18,217 nt of DNA from Syntrophaceae bacterium UBA4810 (GTDB lineage Bacteria; Desulfobacterota; Syntrophia; Syntrophales; Smithellaceae): assembly GCA_002402545.1 (NCBI GenBank), contig DHGA01000100.1, forward strand, positions 1 through 18,217. Reading direction: 5' to 3'. The position numbers and the translations under genes are program-made. The notes below the pieces were generated by a model that was given only the letters and a program-made list of their open reading frames with translations, searched no databases and had not been told where the DNA came from. This document shows, piece by piece, positions 6,473-14,247 of this stretch. The number at the start of each line of letters is the position of its first letter. Positions within the stretch are counted from its first letter, which is position 1.

Positions 6473-8188
6473 ATGAAAAAAGAATTGAATATTATCGGCA
6501 TTATTCCCCAATACCCGCGGCATTCACAAAACAATATTTACGCGAAGATTAAAATGCCGCCGGTGGGTATTTTATCCGTCATGAGCCAGCTTACCAATCA
6601 TCCCCGCTGCAAAGACATTTACGCGATTGATGAAAATAATTACAGCGGGCCGCCAGATAATCAGGGCATGCCGGATCATTCCTTTTTGCAGGCCCGGCAG
6701 CCCGCGCACCTGGCGCTTTTCTACGGCGGCATGAGCAATTCGATTCCCCGTATGTTTTCGGTATCCCGGCAATATCACGATTTGGGCGCCATCACCATTG
6801 CCGGCGGCAGCCATGTCGATGCCCTGCCGCAGGAAGCTCTTCAATCGGGAATTGACATTGTCGTTCATGGCGAAGGAGAAGAAACAATTATCGAATTGCT
6901 TGCTTTATTAACGTCAAATAGCGGCAATGTTTATTTGAACCGTGCCGGTTTAGCCGGTGTTTCGGGTATCAGTTTTCTTGATGAAAGCGGCGCTTATGTC
7001 AAAACCGGCAAACGCCAGCCTATCTGTGACCTTGATGAAATAGCCGATACGGATCTGACTTTAGTCAAATTTCTGAAAAAAAGATGGAGCGCTATTCCCA
7101 TTAACCGGGGACGCGGCTGCAATTTCAATTGCGAATTCTGTGTCGTGAACCGGCAATACGGACGCTATAAGGCCGCTTCGGTAGAGACTGCCCTGCGGCA
7201 GGTGATTAAATATACCGATATGGGATACAAAAACTTTTTCTTCACCGATGATAATTTTGCCCAGAATCCCACCGAGGCCATCGCGCTTTGCAACACAATT
7301 AGCGACTATAAAAGGAATTTCCGAAAAAAAATAAAAATCATTGTCCAGGTGCGCACGGAAGTGGCGGAAAACGACGCATTGATCGAGGCTATGCGCCGGG
7401 CCGGCGTAATCATGCTGGCCATCGGTTACGAAAGCCCCATGAATGAAGAATTGCAGGCGATGCGCAAAGGCGTGACGGTGGAAAAACTTATTGCGCGTTC
7501 CCAAAAATTATCCAAATATTTTTATCTGCATGGCATGTTCATTTTCGCCTATCCCAAAAATAATCAGGCGCGGGAAAATGCCCGCTTCACGATTAAGAAG
7601 TGGGCTGAATCTTTTAAAACGTTTATCAAAAAAGCGAAAATTGACACGATACAGCTGCTCAATGCCGTCCCTCTTCCCGGCTCGGAGCTAAGAGCCAGAC
7701 TGGCCAGTGAAGGCCGTCTTTTGCCTTTGTCAATGGCGGGCTGGGATAAATATGACGGCCTCTTCCTTTGTTATGATCCGAAGCCGGATGGGCTGGACCC
7801 CGATGATCTGCAGATTATGCCCAAGCTGCTGATGAAAAAAAAGTATCTCGGAGGATTCATCAGCCGGAAATTAAATTACGGCAACTGGCTGAACTGGGTT
7901 TATCTGGCTACCATCGGCTTTCCTATCCAGTTCGCCCTGTTTTATTCCCGTTGGTTCGCGCGTAATTTTCTGGAAAGACAAAGAGCAAAGAAAGCGCTAC
8001 GCCAGAACCTGCCGGTGCGCAATCTGTTTACCGTTCCTCTGGCAAACGCATGGAAAGACATAAGACGAAGATGGAGAAATCTTTTTGTCAAGACATACGC
8101 GGGCGCGATTATAAAGCGGTGGTTTAAAGAATATTACGGCAGCGAATACATAAACACGTTGCGGCGGCTGCGCGTTTCAGGAGATTGA
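6473..8188 (+). CDS. B12-binding-domain radical SAM protein
   Basis: This 571-aa protein has an N-terminal cobalamin-binding-like domain (about 1-145, with PPVGILSVMSQL, ITIAGGSHVD and VVHGEGEETI). No classic DxHxxG B12-ligand motif is obvious. The radical SAM domain begins at about 205 with the cluster motif C216-xxx-C220-xx-C223 inside RGRGCNFNCEFC. Later motifs include FFFTDDNFAQNP, VRTEVAEND and IGYESPMNEE, typical of the B12-rSAM class that performs methylations and ring rearrangements. The C-terminal part (about 430-571) contains a hydrophobic stretch near 465-490 followed by many Arg/Lys residues, suggesting contact with the membrane. The start has an AGAGGA site about 9 nt upstream. 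Its substrate cannot be told from sequence; lipid or tetrapyrrole targets are common in the class. It lies within the sigma-54 promoter B unit. Confidence 0.9.
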   Translation: MKKELNIIGIIPQYPRHSQNNIYAKIKMPPVGILSVMSQLTNHPRCKDIYAIDENNYSGPPDNQGMPDHSFLQARQPAHLALFYGGMSNSIPRMFSVSRQYHDLGAITIAGGSHVDALPQEALQSGIDIVVHGEGEETIIELLALLTSNSGNVYLNRAGLAGVSGISFLDESGAYVKTGKRQPICDLDEIADTDLTLVKFLKKRWSAIPINRGRGCNFNCEFCVVNRQYGRYKAASVETALRQVIKYTDMGYKNFFFTDDNFAQNPTEAIALCNTISDYKRNFRKKIKIIVQVRTEVAENDALIEAMRRAGVIMLAIGYESPMNEELQAMRKGVTVEKLIARSQKLSKYFYLHGMFIFAYPKNNQARENARFTIKKWAESFKTFIKKAKIDTIQLLNAVPLPGSELRARLASEGRLLPLSMAGWDKYDGLFLCYDPKPDGLDPDDLQIMPKLLMKKKYLGGFISRKLNYGNWLNWVYLATIGFPIQFALFYSRWFARNFLERQRAKKALRQNLPVRNLFTVPLANAWKDIRRRWRNLFVKTYAGAIIKRWFKEYYGSEYINTLRRLRVSGD

Positions 8189-8231
8189 GCGCTGTATAAG
8201 AATATATCTGTCTGAATAAAGGTTATTTTTT

Positions 8232-8537
8232 ATGATCGTTGTCATCACAAAAATGAGTGTCCTTCCTAAGAAGCGTCTGGAGCTGACGCAGACAATTACT
8301 TCACTGTCTGGTTTTACCAGAGCGGAGAAGGGATGTGCGTACTGTGAACTCTGCCAGAATATCGAAGATGAAAACAGACTCTTTCTTCTTGAAGAATGGG
8401 ATACCCAGGAGAACCTTATGGCCCACATGAAGACGGAACACTTTAGTGTATTTTTGGGGGCAATGAATATCCTTGCCCAGCCTTATAAAAGGACACTGCA
8501 CACCGTTTTCCAACCGGTGAAGACGGGAGAGAATTAG
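8232..8537 (+). CDS. antibiotic biosynthesis monooxygenase (ABM)-fold protein
   Basis: This 101-aa protein matches the dimeric ABM ferredoxin-like fold: an N-terminal strand (MIVVITKMSVLP), a helix (RLELTQTITSL), GCAYCELCQNIEDENRLFLLEEWDT, and the helix LMAHMKTEHFSVFLG with its His. Members include quinol monooxygenases such as YgiN and many uncharacterised redox or stress proteins. Three Cys are present, two of them in YCELC. The gene lies 43 bp after the radical SAM gene with no terminator seen between them, so it may be the last member of the sigma-54 operon. An A-rich AAAGG site lies about 10 nt before the ATG. The fold assignment is good. The substrate is unknown, and the enzyme may not be a true monooxygenase. 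Confidence 0.8.
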   Translation: MIVVITKMSVLPKKRLELTQTITSLSGFTRAEKGCAYCELCQNIEDENRLFLLEEWDTQENLMAHMKTEHFSVFLGAMNILAQPYKRTLHTVFQPVKTGEN

Positions 8538-8630
8538 AAATATGCGGCGTGAGTGAATAAAGAGCCGGAAGGAATTGAGTGGTCCATGGTCAGCACTAAA
8601 GATTCATTACCGGCGCATAAAAAGGAAAAA

Positions 8631-8639
8631 AGGAGGTGA
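8631..8639 (+). promoter_or_regulatory. strong ribosome site fixing a TTG start
   Basis: AGGAGGTGA is a full anti-Shine-Dalgarno match. It sits 7 nt (from AGGAGG) before the TTG at 8644, which selects that codon as the start of the GSU3473-like gene. Confidence 0.7.
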
Positions 8640-8643
8640 GCGT

Positions 8644-8877
8644 TTGTTAATACCAATTATTCGTGACAATAACCAGCACGATTACATCATGGATTTTATG
8701 CTGGATAGCCTGATTGATTCGAAAAAAATTGTTAAATTCAAACGCAAAACAGGCTGGGTAAATATTGCAACAGACCCGATAAGGGCGCGCAACCGGTACA
8801 GTGTATTTAACGATAGCGATAGAAGAGCTGCCAATAATTCGACATTTGTCCATCATTACCTCAGGAGTAATCCCTGA
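8644..8877 (+). CDS. GSU3473-like small protein, 77 aa (TTG start)
   Basis: Read from TTG 8644 this gives a 77-residue protein starting MLIPIIRDNNQHDYIMDFML. The body has LIDSKKIVKFKRKTGWVNIA, then a DPIR motif, a YSVFNDSDRR segment and a His/Asn-rich tail. The layout (LIP start, D-x-L-I-x-S, FKR-GWV, DPIR, DRR) matches the small GSU3473-type family known from Geobacter relatives, whose role is unknown. The start is set by the full ribosome site at 8631-8639; the frame stays open upstream to 8575 but without a start signal there. It precedes a run of small envelope genes on the same strand. Family recognition is from memory of the pattern and is moderately confident. Confidence 0.72.
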   Translation: MLIPIIRDNNQHDYIMDFMLDSLIDSKKIVKFKRKTGWVNIATDPIRARNRYSVFNDSDRRAANNSTFVHHYLRSNP

Positions 8878-9032
8878 CCGATGGACATTGTTCGGGCTGC
8901 ATTATGACCGGCTTTTATGCCTGGTCGGAGTAAATAAAATTGATTGTGCGCTTTGCCTTATTGCCCCATCGCTGGCTGTGATGGTTCCGCGAGTGCAGGC
9001 AGCGGCAGTGACCAATCAGAAAGGAGGCTCAA

Positions 9033-9182
9033 ATGTTGTGGACCATTTTTGTGATCTTGCTAATTTTGTGGCTGCTGGGATTGATCAGCGGATACACGAT
9101 GGGCGGAGTTATTCATATCCTGTTGATTATTGCCGTCATCGTGTTAGTGGTACGACTTCTTCAAGGGAAAAAAATATTGTAG
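9033..9182 (+). CDS. lmo0937-like (DUF5670) small membrane protein, 49 aa
   Basis: This short ORF encodes two hydrophobic helices, MLWTIFVILLILWLLGLI and VIHILLIIAVIVLVVRLL, joined by a Gly-rich turn (SGYTMGG) and ending QGKKIL. This is the pattern of the lmo0937/DUF5670 membrane peptides, which are common, often stress-associated and of unknown role. A strong AAGGAGG site (9021-9027) lies 5 nt before the ATG. A longer frame that overlaps it (8801-9265) has no ribosome site and no recognisable product, so this short gene is taken as real. It sits before a BON lipoprotein gene in a run of envelope-type small genes. Confidence 0.85.
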   Translation: MLWTIFVILLILWLLGLISGYTMGGVIHILLIIAVIVLVVRLLQGKKIL

Positions 9183-9337
9183 CGTCATGGGCAACTTCCC
9201 TGATGAATGACGTATTTGGAAAGGATGCCGGCAACCAGGCTCCAAAAGATTTTACCGAAGGTTAGGATACCTTGAGTAAGAAAAGGTCTCTTAATGAATC
9301 ATTGAACAACAAAACTTGCTTAAGAGGAGTAACCGTT

Positions 9338-9652
9338 ATGAAAAAGAGAAATATTGTTATCAGTTGTATGGTTTTGCTGATGCTGATCGCCGTCATCGGC
9401 GCCTGCGCATCGACAAGCACACGGGAAAGCACTGGTGAATACGTCGATGATTCGGTCATCACGACCAAGGTAAAATCAATGCTGGCCGCCGATGATTTTT
9501 TAAAGTCATTCAAGATCGGCGTTAAAACCTACAGGGGGGTCGTGCAACTGAGCGGCTTTGTCAACTCTCAGAAGGCCGTCGATAAAGCGACTGAAATCGT
9601 AAAGGGCGTCAACGGAGTTAAAGATATAAAAAATGATCTGATCGTGAAATAG
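9338..9652 (+). CDS. BON-domain lipoprotein
   Basis: This 104-aa exported lipoprotein has a signal segment MKKRNIVISCMVLLMLIAV and lipobox IGAC with Cys23 as the lipid anchor. One BON domain follows (about 35-104): YVDDSVITTKVKSMLAADD, IGVKTYRGVVQLSGFV and VKGVNGVKDIKNDLIV. BON domains bind phospholipid or other envelope surfaces; single-domain lipoproteins of this type are related to OsmY and DolP and act in envelope stress. The start at 9338 is preferred over the in-frame TTG at 9272 because GAGGAG (9324-9329) precedes it by 8 nt and it begins directly with the signal peptide. It is followed 50 bp later by the DUF3185 gene. Confidence 0.9.
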   Translation: MKKRNIVISCMVLLMLIAVIGACASTSTRESTGEYVDDSVITTKVKSMLAADDFLKSFKIGVKTYRGVVQLSGFVNSQKAVDKATEIVKGVNGVKDIKNDLIVK

Positions 9653-9702
9653 GCGCTAGTTATTCTTTTTGCGCCAGTAAACCTAAAAGAAAGGGAGTTT
9701 CT

Positions 9703-9921
9703 ATGAAACCAAAGATAATAATCGCAGTCATCCTGATAGTTGTGGGCATTGCGGCGCTGGCTTACCAGGGTATTACTTATGTAACCAAAGAAAAGGTCGT
9801 CGATGTTGGCCCCATCGAGGTGACTTCTGAGAAAACTAACACAATTCCGCTACCGCCCATTGTGGGGGCTATCGCGCTTGTGGGAGGCATCGTGCTGCTG
9901 GTTGTGGGAAGAAAAGACTAA
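9703..9921 (+). CDS. DUF3185 family membrane protein
   Basis: This 72-aa protein has two membrane segments, IIIAVILIVVGIAALAYQGI (about 5-24) and IVGAIALVGGIVLLVVG (about 53-69). They flank a short exposed loop containing TKEKVVDVGPIEVTSEK, the characteristic DUF3185 segment. The family is small, widespread in Proteobacteria and functionally undefined. A GGGAG ribosome site lies before the ATG. Spacing to its neighbours (50 bp before, 32 bp after) supports one transcript with the BON lipoprotein and the secreted Trp-rich protein. Confidence 0.88.
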   Translation: MKPKIIIAVILIVVGIAALAYQGITYVTKEKVVDVGPIEVTSEKTNTIPLPPIVGAIALVGGIVLLVVGRKD

Positions 9922-9953
9922 AATAAAAAGATAATTTTACAAGAGGTAACAAA

Positions 9954-10532
9954 ATGAAGAAGTTATTATTTGGAACGTTGCTTTTGGCGCTGGTAATTGC
10001 AGGCCCAATTTCATCTGTAATGGCGGCGGGAGGAAGAATGGATGTAGGCGTGAGCGTTCCTCTGCCTCCACCACTCATGTTTCCCGCGCCGCCTCAGTTG
10101 GTGGTAATACCGGAAACATATGTTTACGCTGTTCCTGATGTCGATGTGGATATTTTTTTCTACGGCGGCTGGTGGTGGCGTCCGTGGGAAGGACGCTGGT
10201 ACCGCTCGCAGCGCTATGATTCAGGCTGGGGCCACTATCGGGGAACTCCATCTTTTTATGGACATGTACCCTCAGGCTGGAGAAATGATTACAAGCAAGG
10301 CCGCTGGAAAGGTCACCAATGGGACCGCCGCAAAGTACCCCACCAACAAGCTCAGAAAAACTGGAAAGGATGGGAAAGGGACAAACATTGGGAGAAACAA
10401 AATAATTGGGGTGTCCGTGGTTTGAAAAAGCCATCAAAGCAACCCCAACAGCAATACCAAGGTGACCAGCGGAGGCAACAGGATAACCGCGACCGTGATA
10501 AAAGAGATAGAGACAGACGCGATAGGAGGTAG
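9954..10532 (+). CDS. secreted Trp/Arg-rich 'GGWWWR' protein
   Basis: This 192-aa protein has a signal peptide (MKKLLFGTLLLALVIAGPIS, cleavage probably near residue 25). Next come a Pro-rich region (VPLPPPLMFPAPPQLVVIP), then YVYAVPDVDVDIFFYGGWWWRP and WEGRWYRS, a YXW-type aromatic region (about 50-110), and a very basic, Gln-rich tail ending in RDRDKRDRDRRDRR. The aromatic core is a recurrent deltaproteobacterial envelope family of unknown function. The Arg/Asp-repeat tail is of low complexity. AGAGGT precedes the ATG by 8 nt. It follows the DUF3185 gene by 32 bp, in the same envelope run. A fragment resembling its aromatic core occurs at 4710-4751. Confidence 0.85.
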   Translation: MKKLLFGTLLLALVIAGPISSVMAAGGRMDVGVSVPLPPPLMFPAPPQLVVIPETYVYAVPDVDVDIFFYGGWWWRPWEGRWYRSQRYDSGWGHYRGTPSFYGHVPSGWRNDYKQGRWKGHQWDRRKVPHQQAQKNWKGWERDKHWEKQNNWGVRGLKKPSKQPQQQYQGDQRRQQDNRDRDKRDRDRRDRR

Positions 10533-10570
10533 AATCAAGAGTTCACCATTCTAGAAAAAAGAGGTTCATA

Positions 10571-10611
10571 TCTATGAGGGAGGGGGCACCGCCCCCTCCC
10601 GATACCATAGA
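10571..10611 (+). other. GC-rich perfect hairpin between genes
   Basis: GGGAGGGGGC (10578-10587), loop ACC, GCCCCCTCCC (10591-10600) form a 10-bp perfect stem. Outer arms TCTATG (10571-10576) and CATAGA (10606-10611) can extend it past a small bulge. No T-tract follows, so it is not a standard terminator. It may protect the upstream mRNA or attenuate the next gene, which starts 18 bp downstream. Confidence 0.6.
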
Positions 10612-10629
10612 GGCATAAGGAGGCAACCG

Positions 10630-11034
10630 ATGAAAAGAGCAATAAAAAATAAATCCAGGGAGTTTACCGTTATCCTGAGAAAGAACAGTCTCGATATTGC
10701 AATCTTAGCGACGTTGCTTGTAATTATTGTGTTTATCAGCGCGTCGACTTATCTCTATATGCAATCGCCATCACCAGTAGCTTTCCGGCCGGAAGTGACG
10801 GAATATCTCCAGCAAAAGAAAGCTAACCGGGAATCAAAGACGTTACAGCAATATGCTGCTCGTCCGGAAATGGTTGTTACTGAAGAAGCAACGATACCCT
10901 ACTCTTTAGAGAAACAGGAAAACAAACCTGCTTCCGTTAATCAAACAAAAGCGGCCAAACCCATTGCCGAACAAAGTAAAGATAGCGAGCAGATGGCGTC
11001 ATTAGCGCCGAATAAAGAAACGGCAGGAAAATGA
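10630..11034 (+). CDS. hypothetical single-pass membrane protein
   Basis: This 134-aa protein has a basic N-terminus (MKRAIKNKSREFTVILRKN), one membrane helix at about 21-44 (IAILATLLVIIVFISASTYL), then a polar, Gln/Lys/Glu-rich and probably disordered outer part of 90 residues. An AAGGAGG ribosome site is close before the ATG. The type II orientation (basic end inside) suggests an exported tail. No family is recognised. It follows the GC-rich hairpin and ends 46 bp from a convergent gene. Confidence 0.7.
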   Translation: MKRAIKNKSREFTVILRKNSLDIAILATLLVIIVFISASTYLYMQSPSPVAFRPEVTEYLQQKKANRESKTLQQYAARPEMVVTEEATIPYSLEKQENKPASVNQTKAAKPIAEQSKDSEQMASLAPNKETAGK

Positions 11035-11079
11035 CCCATCGCGGAACAGGATGCTAAAACCGATACACAAATATTTTGG

Positions 11080-11331
11080 CTACATCGGTGATGAAGTTTC
11101 ATCATAATTCGGATCAAAAAAATCGAGGAAAGACGCCAGCGTTTCCTCCCACGCCTTATCCCTGGCGGCCTGGAAGCTTTTCATCATCTCAGTATCATGA
11201 GCTTCCAGAAATTTTTCCAGCCCGCCCGATTCTTCCAGCCCAGTATAAGTCTGGGGAGCTTTTTCTTTCAATGCCTTACGCATAATTTCCATGCGCTTTT
11301 CTTTTTGATTGTCGTTTGCCAAATCTATCAT
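11080..11331 (-). CDS. hypothetical small soluble protein, 83 aa
   Basis: Starting at Met (ATG 11329-11331) the protein begins MIDLANDNQKEKRMEIMRKA and continues with a helical, charged sequence, a Gly pair in TYTGLEESGGLEKFLEAHD, and a helical part ending SFLDFFDPNYDETSSPM. An AAGGA site 8 nt upstream favours this start over the ATG three codons earlier (11338-11340), where the site would abut the codon. It is last in the leftward gene run and convergent with the gene ending at 11034. No family is recognised. Confidence 0.6.
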   Translation of the reverse strand: MIDLANDNQKEKRMEIMRKALKEKAPQTYTGLEESGGLEKFLEAHDTEMMKSFQAARDKAWEETLASFLDFFDPNYDETSSPM

Positions 11332-11374
11332 AGAATACATCCTTAATAATTTAAGTTAATTGGATAAAATACTT

Positions 11375-12334
11375 TTATTTCTTTTTCTCTGCGGAAAAAA
11401 GGCGCCACAAAAAACCGCTAAGCCGTTTGCGTAACGGAACAGGTGCGTCTTTCTTGCGCACAGAAGCGTTGATTCTATCTAAAGACTCACGGCAGGCGTT
11501 TTCGCCCTTCTTAACAAGATCACCGGAGCGGGCAAAGTCAGCCCAATGAAGATCACCCACCTGAGGCCGGATAACAACGTCCGCGCCGGCCAGTTCCACT
11601 TCTTCCAGTCTGTTGGAAGTGATTTCTCCCGCGCGATAGATTATTTCCGTGGCCGTATCCACATCATCGCTTTTCGCTATCGGCAAATCACGGCCGACCA
11701 TCACAGCAATAACGATATCCGCACCCAGTTCGCGCGCCGCCCTGACAGGAACACTGCTGATAATTGCTCCGTCAGCCAAAAGTTTATCACCCTGCCGCAC
11801 CGGCTCTATCGCGCCGGGAACAGAAGAGCTTGCCAGCACTGCTTCGCGCAAAGAGCCCTTGGAGATAATAACCTCTTTGCCGGTAATTAAATCAGTGGCC
11901 ACAGCATAAAAAGGAATTCGTGTGTCTTTAATGTCGATGTCAGGAAGAAGATAATTAATCAGCGATTTAAAATCTTCGGCGGGAAGCAGTGACGGACGGA
12001 AAAATGCCCGCATAAGATAATAGCGATTCATCAAATAAAATTGAGCTTTTTGCAGCGAAGTTTTTGGCGCGGGTGAAAATGAAATACCGATTGACTTGAG
12101 TGAAGAGTCGTCAAATTCGGGACTGATCAGGTATGTGTCGATTTTTGTCTGAATTTCCCTGGGCGATTGCCCGCTGGCATAAGCGCCTCCAATCAAAGAG
12201 CCGGCGCTGGTTCCCACAATCAAATTTATTTTAACGCCTTCCTGTTCCAGAATATGGAGAACACCAATGTGCGAAAGTCCGCGCACTCCTCCTCCGCCCA
12301 GCGCGAGGCCAATTTTCTTCCCGATCCAGTTCAT
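11375..12334 (-). CDS. patatin-like phospholipase (RssA/NTE-like)
   Basis: This 319-aa serine hydrolase of the bacterial patatin class shows the oxyanion-hole motif GGGGVRG (13-19), nucleophile motif GTSAG with Ser43, and DGA with Asp188, the Ser-Asp dyad. SVPVRAARELGAD follows the dyad Asp. Such proteins hydrolyse phospholipid or lysophospholipid acyl chains; RssA is the Escherichia coli relative. No signal peptide is present, so it is cytoplasmic or at the inner membrane face. The start at ATG 12334 is preferred because the family starts just before KIGLALGGGG; the frame extends to a TTG at 12385 but with no ribosome site. The C-terminus is basic. It lies 98 bp after a second patatin gene on the same strand. 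Confidence 0.88.
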   Translation of the reverse strand: MNWIGKKIGLALGGGGVRGLSHIGVLHILEQEGVKINLIVGTSAGSLIGGAYASGQSPREIQTKIDTYLISPEFDDSSLKSIGISFSPAPKTSLQKAQFYLMNRYYLMRAFFRPSLLPAEDFKSLINYLLPDIDIKDTRIPFYAVATDLITGKEVIISKGSLREAVLASSSVPGAIEPVRQGDKLLADGAIISSVPVRAARELGADIVIAVMVGRDLPIAKSDDVDTATEIIYRAGEITSNRLEEVELAGADVVIRPQVGDLHWADFARSGDLVKKGENACRESLDRINASVRKKDAPVPLRKRLSGFLWRLFSAEKKK

Positions 12335-12432
12335 TTTTTTTGTTTGCCGCTTCTTGAAAAATATTTTTATCAATACCCGCCGCAAGATGTCAGTTAATAC
12401 CTGTTTGCGATTATTATCAGGTTTTCACCCCG

Positions 12433-14196
12433 TTAATTGCAAACATGAACTTCCTGAACAAAACCCGCGGCAGCCGGACTTTCGTTGAGCATAATTTTTT
12501 TAATCCGTTCCAGGCATTTAGCGTCTTCTTTAAAAATAATTCTGACGGCTTCCTCTATCCTTGCTTTACTCTCATCGGAGATGCGTAAATTTGTTTCAAT
12601 ACGGTTTAATCCCTGCCTGAGCGTTTTCACTTGCAGCGGATTATCATCATAGGTCAGCGGCGTGATGTCGACTATGTTTTCATCAACCTTATCAAAAGTT
12701 ATATGCCAGAAAGTCAGTTTATCCTGAATATCAATATTGTCTTTTAAAAATTCGCTGATGCCTATCTGCCGGTTGCTTTTTAATAAGGCGTCAAAGCTGT
12801 CCATAAAGTTCATGTCCAGATAATGGCTGAACGTAGAACGGGGCTCAGGATTTTTACTGCTCTTGCCGGTCGGTTCGACAAAAGCGTCAACGAGAATGAC
12901 AATGACATGCTTATATTTTCCGCGATTTTCTTTCAGCACACGGGACAAGCTGCGCAGCCCCAGGTTATCGGCATTGCCGCCATCGAAAACATGGCGGTAT
13001 CTTTCGTCGTTTTCATCAGAGAAATCTCTCAGCGTGACATAGCTGAACACCGCCGGAAACGCCGCGGAAGCCATAACTGCCCGCGCTACGTGGAACTGAT
13101 AAATGTCCGAGTTCAGATACTCGGTAAAGTCCTCGTCGGTAAAAGTAAAAACAGAGCCGAACTGCATTTTCTGCGTCCCTTCCTTCGGCTCTTTATTAAA
13201 TGGCGTGTAGCATTCCGTGCCATCCGTGGAATTGATAATCAGGTAAGGGCGTTCGGGGTTCAAATCGCCGAATTTCAAGGGAACACCCAGATTCTTGGTG
13301 TCAAAGAGATTATCTTCCAGCGTTTGCGCCATGATGTCGGTGCGGTCATAAGCGGTCGTCCAGTAGCGGGCAATGTTGCCCGGCCAAAACCAGCTGGCAA
13401 ACCACCTGTTTAAATAATTTCGCGACATCAAATCTTCTACATGCGCGCGGCGGAATTGGAGATTCAGGTTGAACAAACCTTTTGCCGTCCGCTCCTGCCA
13501 TTCCTGCCGGCTTATCCAAATACGATTGGAGCTTACCTTGGTTTGGGAAAGGTGAAAAAGTTTTTCGATGTAGGCGCATTCTTTCGCGGAACAGCCGGAA
13601 ATTGCCCGACGCAACGCTTTAAACGCTACCGCTTTTTCTTCCGCGGTTAATTTCCCGATTACGATTTCCCGCTTTTTTCCTTTTTTATTACAGGCTATTT
13701 TTTCTTGGCCGTTGAATGGCTCGCAATCCAATTTGCAGCGGGGAACGGGAATTATAAATTCCGGGTCTTCCGTAACGGCATAGTAGGCGCCGGCAAGAGA
13801 GCCCCCGGAAACCGAAGAAATAACATCCAGCTCTTTAAGTATATCCAGATCAGGATCATGCTGAAGAGTTGTCATAACGAGCGCGGCCAGATAAGCGGCG
13901 CGACTGCCTCCGCCGGACAAAGCCAACATCACCAGCACATCCTGATTTCCCCGGTCATCGGTTATTTTAAATGTCGCGTGGCGAGCGGTAGGTGTAAAAT
14001 GCGAGACAAAAGGAAGAGTCAGCGCTGTTTTCGGGTGATTCCAATAAGCGTATTGCGTGCTGCATCCCGAAATATTTACCGACAGGCAAAAAATGAAAAG
14101 AAAAAAAATATTACGCTGTTTGTTTTGCTGCTTTCGATTATCATTTACAGAAGTTATATGGGTTTTAATTATTAATGTTTTAAGCGCGTCTTTCAT
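12433..14196 (-). CDS. patatin-like phospholipase lipoprotein
   Basis: This 587-aa protein carries a patatin domain on a lipid-anchored form. A basic n-region of 28 residues precedes a hydrophobic segment (IFFLFIFCLSVN) and lipobox ISGC with Cys45. The oxyanion motif SGGGSRAAYLAALV lies at 94-107. The nucleophile motif is SVSGG with Ser130, so the first Gly of GxSxG is replaced by Ser. DGG with Asp405 completes the dyad. Residues 150-290 are an insertion with several Cys (RCKLDCEP, CNKKG, CSAKECAY). No alternative start codon lies nearer the signal segment, and an AGAGG ribosome site supports ATG 14196. The C-terminal 130 residues are an unassigned helical region. It is presumably active on envelope lipids. 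Confidence 0.85.
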   Translation of the reverse strand: MKDALKTLIIKTHITSVNDNRKQQNKQRNIFFLFIFCLSVNISGCSTQYAYWNHPKTALTLPFVSHFTPTARHATFKITDDRGNQDVLVMLALSGGGSRAAYLAALVMTTLQHDPDLDILKELDVISSVSGGSLAGAYYAVTEDPEFIIPVPRCKLDCEPFNGQEKIACNKKGKKREIVIGKLTAEEKAVAFKALRRAISGCSAKECAYIEKLFHLSQTKVSSNRIWISRQEWQERTAKGLFNLNLQFRRAHVEDLMSRNYLNRWFASWFWPGNIARYWTTAYDRTDIMAQTLEDNLFDTKNLGVPLKFGDLNPERPYLIINSTDGTECYTPFNKEPKEGTQKMQFGSVFTFTDEDFTEYLNSDIYQFHVARAVMASAAFPAVFSYVTLRDFSDENDERYRHVFDGGNADNLGLRSLSRVLKENRGKYKHVIVILVDAFVEPTGKSSKNPEPRSTFSHYLDMNFMDSFDALLKSNRQIGISEFLKDNIDIQDKLTFWHITFDKVDENIVDITPLTYDDNPLQVKTLRQGLNRIETNLRISDESKARIEEAVRIIFKEDAKCLERIKKIMLNESPAAAGFVQEVHVCN

Positions 14197-14247
14197 ACAA
14201 CTGCCTCTATCGTGCGATCTTTTATATTATACACCAAAGAAATTATT

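Noticed and set aside
9183..9212. CGTCAT/ATGACG inverted repeat after the 49-aa gene
   Set aside because: The arms are only 6 bp with an 18-bp loop and no T-tract; it is within what chance would give.
8801..9265. A 154-aa open frame overlapping the small membrane gene
   Set aside because: It has no ribosome site at a usable start and no recognisable domain, and the short gene at 9033-9182 in another frame has a strong ribosome site and a known pattern.
12823..13413. A 196-aa open frame on the + strand
   Set aside because: It is antisense to the patatin lipoprotein gene, whose catalytic motifs are intact, and its product matches nothing I recognise.
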